64,000 bases of DNA from Clitopilus passeckerianus. Taxonomy: Eukaryota > Basidiomycota > Agaricomycetes > Agaricales > Entolomataceae. Positions within the stretch are counted from its first letter, which is position 1, and each line of letters opens with the position of its first letter. Location of the stretch: assembly GCA_944990035.1 (NCBI GenBank), contig CALYLX010000134.1:1-64000 (forward strand), written 5' to 3'. Under the pieces are notes generated by a model. The model saw nothing but the letters and a program-made list of their open reading frames with translations. It did not search any database and was not told the origin of the DNA. Below are positions 23,196-33,599 of the stretch, piece by piece. A program made the translations under genes and the position numbers.

Positions 23196-25218
23196 TCATG
23201 TAGAGGTCAAGGACTGACCAGACGTGATTTGGTCGAAGAATTGAAGAGCAGCTTGGCCGGTAGCGAGTTCACCGTACTAAAGACACACAATGTTAGTTGG
23301 ATTTCCTTGCAGCGAGCGGGAAGGCGTTCATTACCTTGTATGCGGGAACCAAATGTCCAGCGCCGTAGACACGAAGATATGACAATGTGCCAGCTTGCTT
23401 GTATTGTCCGGCCGAATGACCAGCGACTTTGTAGTCGGCCCACTTTTGCTGATTGTATTCCTTCGTAAAATTTGTTTGAAGAGCATCCATAAGGAGCTCT
23501 ACTCCGTGGAAGTTGCAAATATAGTCCTATCAGAGAAGGCGGTGAAATGAGGGACAGCCAGCTAGTACAATAGGCTAAGACGTACAGCATCTCCGTCGTA
23601 GAGAATAGTCCTCACGCCGGCATTGATAACGGACTCGAGGTGAGGCTTGTAACTCCTCACCCAGTCGCCTGGAACAGATAGCGATGTGAGTTTCCTCGTC
23701 GATATGAAGTACCACAAGCAACCTACCAGTTAAGCCAAAGTACCCCAAAACATCCAAATTGATCTGCTGCCACTCAACATCGGCGCCAATCTTGGTACGG
23801 ACGGAAGATAACCATTTATCGAATTTGGGTGGGTACGGGTCGGGGTTGCGGGCTCGAATATCATAAACCTATAGCGTCGTGATCAATTTTGAAACAGAAA
23901 CATGAATGGTCAGGAAGCTGCTTACGTCGTAATCAACGTTCAAACCTGATAGGACGTAAGTGTTACAGTATTGTTGTGCAATGAAGCAGAGGGTATCAGA
24001 GCTAGTGTTGTGGCAATTGACGATCCAGTTGTTCGGCGTCAAACTAAAGAGGCATGGCTCAGAAGACGCAAAGCCTTACCTGTTCCTTGCAAGCGGCTGG
24101 GCTTTTCCAGTATGTCTCTCCTATTGAGATGTTGGGTGGAGTGGCGGTTGGGTGGTATGGGTTATTTCGTGCATAGGTGACATATCCAGCGTATTGGATA
24201 AGAGCGTCCTGCGGTGTACGTTAAGATTTAAATCGGTAGAGACTTTTAAGATTACCTACGATTATGCCGTTGCCAATGCCCAAAACCTTTAGATTGAGTG
24301 GAACACCAGAGACCGTGCCTGCAGCAATGGCAGCGTTCTGGGAGAGGAAGTGACTTTACACAATTGTTAGGCCGGCAACGCAACTGTGAGATTGAACATA
24401 ATACATACGCTGCGAATGCCGGACCATAATGACCGCCATATCTGGTTCGACCGATTGATTAGGTTTCGGTAAATCAGGGAGAACTGAGTGCGCGGCAACC
24501 TACGATTCTGTCCAGAGAGCAAGATCGTTCTTCTGATACTTGCTAAACTTGGAGTCATTAAGCCAAATTTGCAGGAAGGACCATATCTCGACAGCAGCTT
24601 GCGTAGAGGAGTTGACTTGAATATCTCCGTAAGAGAAGCCGGCACCGACGGGTTGGTCGATGTAGAGGACGTTTGCTTTGGTATTCCAGGAAGGGGTTCA
24701 GATCTACAGTCGAGCTATCGTTTCTAATTCGACAGGGACCGTGCTCTTGAATAAGGCCAGTCATGCTAGAACTGCCAGGCTAACAGCAAGGTCAGCTTGA
24801 GTTTCATCGTTCATCAAAAATGTTCTTACGCCTCCGTTGAACCAAAGAGCCAGAGGGGCAGTATCCGAATTGTTACGCGCGGCGAAGAACCAGAAGAAGA
24901 TGCTCTTGTTGGCAGCAATGTCACCATATCCAGAAGCCTGATACACGCTGCGAGTGGTTTCTAAGTCAGAAGGTGAGAAACAGTGGCGAACATATAACAA
25001 AATTACTGACCGCAAACACCAGAGTTTTCTGTCACGCGCAGGGCTCCAGGAGTAGTGGTGTTGGCAGTAGCTACTGAAAAAACCTTCGGTTGGACTTTGG
25101 TTTGGCCAGGCTCTTTCGGTATGCCACCAAGAACACCATTGACCACTGGGAATTCGCCAATCGCGAGCGCAGAGAGCGGGAGGCAAAGCAGGGCAAGTAA
25201 TTTCGCATAAGAGAACAT
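23196..25218 (-). CDS. Serine carboxypeptidase (S10), copy 2, with a frameshift
   Basis: A secreted S10 peptidase. The start at 25218 gives a signal peptide (MFSYAKLLALLCLPLSALA). The carboxylate-binding motif keeps the canonical WFNGG. The nucleophile is ES-YGGHYGPAFA across a phase-2 intron, the Asp motif is DGDA-DYLCNF, and the terminal exon follows GAGHLVPAYK with a clean stop at 23196. One lesion exists at about 24692-24698. After VDLNP the frame must change to continue SWNTKANVLYIDQP, equal to one extra C in a CCCC run or two bases lost relative to copies 1 and 3. Everything else is intact, so it is either a very young pseudogene or a sequencing error. The nearest neighbour, copy 3, is divergently transcribed 1.26 kb away. 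Confidence 0.8.
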
Positions 25219-26477
25219 GGTAGATTGTTGGAGACCTCTACGAAATTCTGCTTTGACTTATATTATAATCCATCGTAGGTTGGAAAGCCTGAAAGAACAT
25301 GCTTGGCTCTCTGGGCAGTGTTTGGAGAGTGGAGCATCTTGGGGCATGCGGAGGGGTACCATTCCCATGCAGTGTTCTATGCTCGCTAGAGGCAGAGTCG
25401 AAGCGATAAAATGAGCTTGCATCGTAGTATGACGATCGTTGGCCGACGGTTTCCAGTCGTTACTGCGGAAGGGCCGACACAACTATTGGTGGGGTTCTTG
25501 TGGAGACCATTCTCACAGTTTATTTCATTGGGAACAAAGGCCACAGTCAGCGTACTCGGTTTGATCGTAGGACCGATGCAAGTGCTCTGAAGTACAGACG
25601 AGCCAATACACCGATATTGGTTCATTCCATCACTCTTCGACGCTAACCGTCCAGGATGGCTCAGACGTTTGATGGATTCCTGAAATGGGCATCAAGTGAC
25701 GTCTTCAGATGTTAGGGCACATGGTGTGAAGGAGCGAAGGTTGACAATGTGGCACCTGTTCTTTTGATGTGGCTATGCTACCTGCAACCTTGAAGGTTGC
25801 GTTTGTCACTCGGAATTCTCCTTCGGATGTTTCCTAGTGGTCTACTATCATACTATGGGCTTGTTCACCTTCTCATCCATGCTCTACTTACGGCATCTAA
25901 TGTGATGGAAGACACTTTTGAGTTCTCGTCAAGGGTTCCTCCAGTGACTAGAGGGTGAGGGCACGGCCACGGCGCTAGATCAGGGCACCAGAGAGCCTGT
26001 ACACTGAATCGCCATTATCCAGTTACACGAATGGAGCCTTTAGGCTCTAGACTTACCTTGGATGAGACCCGGTCTGTAAATGGTGAGAACTTGATTGGCA
26101 TGCCACGAGGAGTTCATTCTCAAAGGATATCCCGCTGGACTCGGACCGGCGAATTAGACTGATTCAAATGACAACGTAAGGATATGATAGCATGCGCAAA
26201 CCTGTTGCAGGGCAGTGTCGACTGGTCGGTGGTTACTTTGGAGTTCCAAATCCGCAGTAATGTTCGAAGCTTGCCTTGCAGAACGTCTCCCCAGGGTGCG
26301 GCATCGAATGCTATCGGGAATTCGTACAATAATGTCAGTTCTGCCGGGAAATAGGGTCCGGCACTGTATGGGAGTAGCTTCTTCGGACGCGCCCAAGGAT
26401 GCAAGAGGGGTGCGCAGCTTCCATAACAGCTCTATAAATTGAAGGAGGATTCATGCTAGTCTGCAACAACATCCATC
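25219..26477. other. Shared upstream region of divergent carboxypeptidases 2 and 3
   Basis: 1.26 kb between two head-to-head S10 peptidase genes, so it should contain both promoters. I see no protein-coding gene and no clear inverted repeat by eye. Confidence 0.5.
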
Positions 26478-28467
26478 ATGCTCTCCTCTGCGAGGTTACT
26501 CACCCTTGTTGGCCTCCCCCTCTTTGCACTGGCTGCCGGTCCGCTCCCTGTGAACAATAGAGACAGTACGCCATCAACGGTTCGGCGAAATGGTCGATCC
26601 GAAGCTGCTACAACTCCCGGAGCCCTTCGTGTGACCGAAAACTCTGGAGTTTGTGGTCAGTGATTTTGCTTGGACTGACTCCTCTTTACTACGGCTGCTC
26701 ACCTGCGAATTAGAAACAACTCCTGGGGTTTACCAGGCCTCTGGATACGGCGACATTGACACTAACAAGAGCGTATTCTTCTGGTTTTTTGAAGCACGCA
26801 ACAATCCAGATACTGCTCCCCTTACTGTTTGGTTCGATGGCGGAGTAAGTTAGTTTCCGATTCGTATGATCTTCGAACTAATCTTCCCAATAGCCTGGTG
26901 TTTCCAGCATGCAGGCTCCCTTCTTTATCAATGGCCCTTGCAGAGTCAACCACAATGTCACAAGCGTTGAATATAATCCGTATTCCTGGAATAACGACTC
27001 GAATCTCCTTTACATTGACCAACCCATTGGTGTCGGTTTCTCATACGGAGATGGCGTGGTCAATAACACCAACGCTGCTGCTGCTGATGTGTGGTCGTTT
27101 ATGCAAATTTGGCTCAATGACTCGAGGTTCAGCAAGTACCAGAACGCCGACCTTGGTCTCTGGACTGAATCGTAGGTTACCTGCTCGTGTTATGTTTTGG
27201 CTCCGGATTCTGACCGAGGGATTGCAACAGATATGGCGGCCACTATGGTCCAGCGTTTGCGGAGTACGTGTTTGATTGTCTTTTATATTCAATAGTCTGA
27301 CGGTTGTTGGCAGCCACTTCCTCTCCCAGAACGCCGCCATCGCTAATGGGACTGTCTCTGGTTTGACGCTTAATCTCAAGAATCTTGGCATCGGAAACGG
27401 TCTCACTGTGTGTAACATACGTTTTACACTACTCTTTATCTGATGCTGATGAGGGTACTATAGGATGCTCTTATTCAATATGCTAATCTCACGACTTATG
27501 CTCAAAATAATCCATACCACCCACTTGTTCCGCCTGCAGACATCTCACGAGGAGAAGTATACTGGAGCAGCCCAGCCGGTTGCAAGGAACAGGTGGGGTT
27601 TGTATTTTCTAAATCCAAGCGCCTGTAAGCTAATGATGAGCTAGATCTTGAATTGCCAGAACACTGGCTCTGACACTCTATGTTTCATCGCTCAAATCTA
27701 CTGCCTCAATTATCTCGTAACTCCTCTGGCTGGTGATTACAACGTGGGTGCTGGCTTGTGAGAATCGTTGCTCCCATCTACTAACCTCTGATTCTATAGG
27801 TTTATGATGTTCGATCCAAAGACAGCCCGTACCCAGATGATGCTGCCTTCGCCAAATTCTTGGCATCGGTTCAATCCAAGCTAGGCGCAGAAGTGGAGTG
27901 GAAGGACCTTAGTGCCGAGGTTTACGGCCTTTTTCTCCTTACCGGTGCGTCAATATCGATTTCCCAAACGAAATGCTAGTTAACATGGCTGTTTTACTCA
28001 GGTGACACGGTGAGAACTTACAAGCCTGTACTCGAGAGGGTTATCAACGCTGGCGTGAGAACGCTTCTCTTTGACGGTGATGCTGTACGTATAGGGTTAT
28101 CCTGCTTGGCAATTTCTCACAATGGCCCCTCCTATACATAGGACTACCTCTGCAACTTCCAAGGACAAGAGGCCTTGGTCGACGCTCTTCAAACCAAGTT
28201 CACGAAGGAATATCAGCAACAGGATTGGGCCGACTACAAAGTCGATGGACAGTCGACTGGACAATATAAGCAAGCTGGAACGTTCTCGTACCTTCGTGTC
28301 TACGGTGCTGGGCATTCATCTCCCGCATACAGTGTGAGCTCATTCTTCACTTCTTACATATACCAATGGACTGACTTTTCGGCTAGTATGGGAAACTGGC
28401 GGCTGGTCAATCCGGTCTTCAGTATTTTAACCAGATCATTTCTGGGAAGTCTTTGAGTTCTACGTAG
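26478..28467 (+). CDS. Serine carboxypeptidase (S10), copy 3, apparently intact
   Basis: A secreted exopeptidase. The start at 26478 gives a signal peptide (MLSSARLLTLVGLPLFALA). All blocks read in one frame across about eight short introns: TPGALRVTENSGVCG, YQASGYGDID, GPCRVNHNVTSVEYNPYSW, the nucleophile ES-YGGHYGPAFA, GNGLT, AGCKEQ, the catalytic Asp in DGDA-DYLCNFQG, and the catalytic His in GAGHSSPAY. The last intron (28334-28386) joins to YGKLAAGQSG and a stop at 28465-28467. The otherwise near-invariant Asn of WFNGG, which in yeast carboxypeptidase Y helps bind the substrate's free carboxylate, is Asp (WFDGG). The protein may therefore have altered pH dependence or specificity. It is followed on the same strand by the NACHT-ankyrin gene. 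Confidence 0.9.
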
Positions 28468-29213
28468 TGTTCCGACTATTATATCCATAACTTATGCAAT
28501 TACTTGGCAATTACCATCGTCTGACATGATATCTGATCGCTCAGAATTCAAAGCCACGCCAACTTTCTTGAGGCCTCCGTTTGACGGCGTCTTTTCACGT
28601 TGTGGATCTCACGCAGTCTCCAGGACCCACTTATTAAAACAGATCGATTCGCTCACCGGTTCTGTGCGAGTCCTCTGGCAGGCCGCAGTTCAACTCTCAA
28701 ACTTCAAGTTGAGGCTGCCAGTGATTGAATCTCTTGAATGTTTTCGTGGGTCCTTGAACAACTTGAGCATAGGATTAACGGGAGTTCTTGTTTTCTACCC
28801 TTTCATACGCCCTTGAAGGGAAGAACGGGTGCAGAACGCGACAAAAACTTCTTCGCGGACGACACGATTAAATTTAACTGTTTAAATATCGTCATACGCG
28901 TCCGTCACAAAACCACATGTCGTTACGCTGTCATGCCTCCGTGAGAATATCTCCCCTTTTCTGACTCAAGCACCATTGCTGCAGTGTTTGCTGAACTTGG
29001 CTCATTCGCTCGAGTCTATCACCAATAGAATGCCACAAGCGCTCGGACGTCGGGTAAAACACAGCATGGACACAGCTTACTTCCTAACTTTCGAACTTCC
29101 AAAATAACACCACGCATACTCAAAAACATTATCCCTGCTCATCGAAGAGTGAGAGATACACTCTTTATGCTATCATCAAACAACAGAGGCTATTGCTGGC
29201 TTGAGTCGACAAG
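28468..29213. other. Intergenic, promoter of the NACHT-ankyrin gene
   Basis: No coding sequence recognised in 0.75 kb. The matching interval in the left-hand copy is about 2692-3459. Confidence 0.45.
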
Positions 29214-32200
29214 ATGAATCGCCTTTCGACCTATCTCCTACCTGCTAGCACCACGTTGGGAATCGTTGCGGGCGGATACATCCTATGGGAGTACGGGAGA
29301 TATTCGGGTAGGCGACGAACGACGAGCCCTGGTTCCGAGCTTCTTGTTGGATCAAAAAGCTCAATGGGTGGTATCATGGGAAGAGACCTAGAATTGGGCG
29401 AGAATGTCCCTACTACCGAGCGGGAACGGGGAGCGAACGCCAATGGAGACGCTCTACTGCTTCGGCGGTACGAATGGAATGTGTATATGAAGCTTCCACC
29501 TGCGGTTGCTGCACTCTATGAAACTACACTTCTTGGCGACATCCTTTCAAGCCTTGGAGCTACACTGAACGAAAGGGAGGTATCCAAACTGCTTTCCGAC
29601 AATACGGGCTTGCGAGGCAGCCTGCTAGAGTGTTGGGAAAGGGGCAACTTTGATGTGCTCCGCCAGCGGGTATGTTCTTTTGACCTGACCGTCGACATTC
29701 ACTGATCCGCATAATTACTGCCCAGACTTCATGATGAGACTCGTTAAGGATGTCAGTGAGGCATCCGGGGATTCGGACAAGGGTACTTCACCTCCCGGTA
29801 TCGAGATATACGGAGGAAACTTCAAGAATATTGGCGGAGATAATCTAGAAATTATCTGTAAGCAAAGCGGACATCTACTATCTCGCCCCAGTCGCTAATT
29901 TTAATCCATCCAGATTCAAGTAGGATTTTTTATCTCACCGTCGTGAACTCCCTAATGATATGTAATCACAGGCGATCATCATAAAACTGTTGCAGAATGG
30001 TATTCCCCGATCGACTACCGGTTGACGCATCACGATATCTCTAAGAAACGGACTGAGAATACCGGCATATGGCTACTTGATTCTGAACCGTTCAACAAAT
30101 GGCGGCAGGATCCCAGTTGTCGCATCTTGTGGTGTCCAGGCATACGTAAGGACTTTACACCTCGAAGGTACCTTATACTGAAGGGAACGTTCTACGTTTA
30201 GCCGGTGTCGGGAAGACCACGATAGCGTGAGTACGGTTTGTCCATGAATCAAGCCCCATTCATTGATCCTTTTTGTCAGATCGCTGGTGATCGACTATTT
30301 ACGCCAGCACCGTTCAGACACTGTGGCCGTCGGGTTTGCATACTTCAACTACAAGCTTCAAGGCCAACAAAGTACAACCATGGTACTGGAATGCCTAGCA
30401 AGACAAATTTACGAGGTTTACCAAGGCACTGCCTCGTCTTCAAATCTTGAAGATTTGTACACGGTCAACCAGAAAGACTGCCCTCGGCCTCCGTCCAACG
30501 ACTTACTTGCTGCTCTCTCCACCACGTGTCAACCATTTAAGCAATATTACATCGTGCTCGATGCGCTTGACGAGTACTTGGAAAATTACAATGTAGAAGG
30601 CGTTTTTCATCTACTTTCGACACTGGTCTCCCTTGGCGATATGGTCAAGTTGCTTGTAACATCACGAATCCTTGATGGGATGGAAGGGCTATTTCGAGAA
30701 TTCGACGCAATCAGAGAAGACATTACGGCAAACAACGAAGACATGACCACGTACCTCACGAGTAGGATCGGAACCGCGGGGTTTCGCTTTGAGATCTCCC
30801 ATTCATTATCAAAGGAGATCGTAGAAAAAGTCAAGGAGGCCGCCGGGGGAAGGTGAGATTCTATTCGACTTAAGTATCTATTCCATGTTCGCTGAACACC
30901 ACTTTGACTAGATTTCTCATGGCAGAGTTCCACATGAACACACTTGCAGAACAGCTCAATCGCGGCAGCCTGAAGGATGCTCTGGCTGACCTTCCTCATG
31001 GGATTGATGCCACTTACGAACGAGTTCTTCAAAGGATTAAGACCTATCCTAAATCACATATGGAACTTGCGATGATGACATTGACTTGGGTCGCTTGCTC
31101 GAAACGGCGTCTGTCCGTCGGCGAGCTCCAGCACGCATTAGCCATCATGCCTGGGTTGAGAAGCATAGGAGACTATGTGACATCAATGCCAACAATAACT
31201 TCATTATGTGCTGGCCTGGTCACTGTTCGAGATGAGCGGGTCATATTTGTTCGTAAGTATCCGCTCAATTGTGTTAAACTCGGATATTAACTTTTCATCC
31301 TCTCAGATTTCACTGCTCAGGACTTCTTCGACAACCCTCGCATCCAATCCGAGTACTTTCCCAGCGCAGAAGGATCAATGTTGAGAAAGTGCATCGCCTA
31401 CCTCTCCCTCCCGCTATGCATTGATGTATGTCAACGCTACTCCTGGCGGTTGATATCCCATCGAATCCCTTTCTACGACTATGCAGTCATCCACTTAGGA
31501 TTTCACAGTCAAGGCCTACCAGAAGGGGCTTCGGAAGACCTTGACGCTCTCCTGACAAGCGACCATGAAGCTGCTCGCCTCTTTAGTATCCATCTTAATC
31601 GATTTCTGCCCGAGGACGATGATCTAGCACCATCCCCTGTTTTCCTCGCCATCTACTATGACCGAGCTGCTATACTCCCATCCCTCCTTACCACCCTGAA
31701 AGAGGTTCCATTAACAGTGCTTTGCAGGACGCCACTTGCGTATGCCGCCCGCTTAGGAAAAACAGCATGCGTGGAAGCCATGGTTGAGTGGTACAAAGCA
31801 CAGTCGGACATCAACAACCATTCTGCTGCAGCCTCACCTGAGAATAGTCCGAAGGCAAGGGAATCATCCTCCATAAACCTGGTCAATACAAGTGATCCCG
31901 ATTGGATATTCCTCGCCAGCCACGATAGCATCGATCCCAACCTACCGGACAGCGACGGAAGAACGCCGTTGCACCACGCCGTTGCCAATGATCACAAAGG
32001 AGTGGTGGCTCTCCTGCTTACCTGCAACGGCATTAATGTCAACATGGTGGATAACCAAGGAAGAACACCGTTGATTCATGCCGCTATACGTCGCAACAAA
32101 ACGGTGGTAGCCGTCTTTCTCAACGCCCACGGCATTCATATCAACTCGGAGGACAATGAAGGAAGGACGCCATTGAGTTACGCGGCTGCGCGAGGTGACA

Positions 32201-33417
32201 AAGCGCTTGTCTCGCTCTTCCTTGCCTGCAACGGCATCAACATCAACTTGGCGGACAGCAAAGGAAGATCCCCATTAAACTACGCAGCTACCAATGGCAA
32301 CAAAGCCGTGGTGACACTTTTGCTCGCCTGCGACGGGATTGACACCAACTTTGCGGACAAGCAAGGAAGAACACCATTAAATCGTGCAGCTGCTCAAGGC
32401 CACGAAGCAGTGGCAGCACTCCTCCTTGGTTCGAACAACATTGATGTCAACATGGTGGACGGCAGAGGAAGGACAGCATTGAGCCATGCAGTTGAAGGTG
32501 GTTATGAGGCAATTGTCAAGCCTTTGCTCTGCCACCAGGGAATCAATGTCAACTCAGCGGAGTCGGACGGATGGACACCGTTGATCTGGGCAGTGCAGGG
32601 AGGACGGCAAGACATAGTGGAGCTCCTATTGAGCGTTGAGGGCGTCGATGTAAATTTGGCGGAGTCAGATGGATGGACGCCATTGATCTGGGCAGCTCAG
32701 GCTGGCCATGATGCGGTGGCGAAACTCTTGCTCGGCCACCACGACATCGATATCAATTTGGCAGATGCCGAAGGGAGGTCAGCTCTCAGCCATGCAGCCG
32801 AACATGGCTACGAAGCAGTGGCAAAACTCTTGCTCACTCACGGTGCTATCGACATCAACTCAGCAGAGTCAGACGGATGGACCCCATTGATTTGGGCAGC
32901 TCAAGCTGGCAAGGAGGGAGTGGTGGAGCTCTTCCTCACCCATGATAACGTTGACATTAACCTGGTTGACGGAGAAGGAAGGACCGCACTAAGTCGTGCG
33001 GCTGAACAAGGCTATGAGGCAGTGGTCGCCCACTTTCTTCGTCACGGCGCCGTCGATGTTAACCTCGCGGACACCAATGGATGGACACCGCTGTTCTGGG
33101 CTTCTTCCCGGTACCATGAAGCAGCCGTCAAGCAGCTTTTGGGCCACCCCGACACTGCTTTGAACGGGCAAGACGTCAAGGGAGGAACTGCACTCAGCAG
33201 AGCGATTGGCAAAAGGGATGGTGCAACCAAGGCCTCTGGGATTGACGCCGCCAAGCCAATTATCAAACTTCTCCTCTCGCAAGGTGGCCTAGACGTCAAT
33301 ATATCAGACAATCAGGGCCAAAATCCACTCACCCATGCACAGAAACGTGCAGTGGATGACCAGCGGTGGCAGGAGGTTTGCGACTTGCTTCGAGAAAGGG
33401 GAGCTATAGAGCCTTGA
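29214..33417 (+). CDS. NACHT STAND ATPase with about 14 ankyrin repeats
   Basis: A predicted intracellular sensor ATPase. The N-terminus has a hydrophobic segment (TLGIVAGGYILWEYG) that may anchor it in a membrane. Short exons lead to GGNFKNIGGDNLEII and then the pre-NACHT motif EWYSPIDY. The P-loop is split by two introns and reads CPGI-PGVGKTTIA. The NACHT core (30280-30855) shows Walker B YIVLDALDEYLENYN. A winged-helix-like linker (LPHGIDATYERVL, HFTAQDFF) precedes ankyrin repeats from 31948 to the stop. The intron near 29671-29749 is placed to keep frame (acceptor TTAAG), and a 6-base microexon at 29914-29919 is possible. No lesion is seen. Neighbours are a carboxypeptidase upstream on the same strand and a GMC gene that is convergent. 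Confidence 0.85.
29914..29919 (+). other. Candidate 6-nt microexon in the NACHT-ankyrin gene
   Basis: ATTCAA lies between an acceptor (CATCCAG) and a donor (GTAGGA), and both flanking introns are about 52-56 bases with CTAAT branch-like sites. Inclusion adds two residues in frame. Skipping also keeps frame, so coding logic alone cannot prove it. Confidence 0.4.
31948..33414 (+). repeat. Ankyrin repeat array, 34-residue (102-bp) units
   Basis: About fourteen units each begin with a D-x-x-G-R/W-T-P/A-L core and end with an I/V-D/N-V/I-N stretch. Early units are all of the GRTPL type. From about 32550 units of the SDGWTPLIWA type appear and then alternate with GRTALSHAAE-type units, implying duplication of a two-unit block. 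The last two units are degenerate and one has an insertion. Confidence 0.85.
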
Positions 33418-33599
33418 AGTCCTGAGACTGCCAATGCTCCAGTTATGCTCGTGATCTCTTTTCCATCAGTTCTTCCGATCTTGTGCACGATTCGATTAGG
33501 ATAGTATTTATATCTGCGTGTCAAGCCTATTGTTATGTAGCATAAACATCGATGGCCTGGTACAATTGCAGTAAATTTATGTTGATGAGGACTACCCAC

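Noticed and set aside
28321..28467. Apparent 2-base frameshift at the last exon of carboxypeptidase copy 3
   Set aside because: Re-reading the donor as AGT|GTGAGC (intron 28334-28386) gives a perfect in-frame join to YGKLAAGQSG. The gene is intact there.
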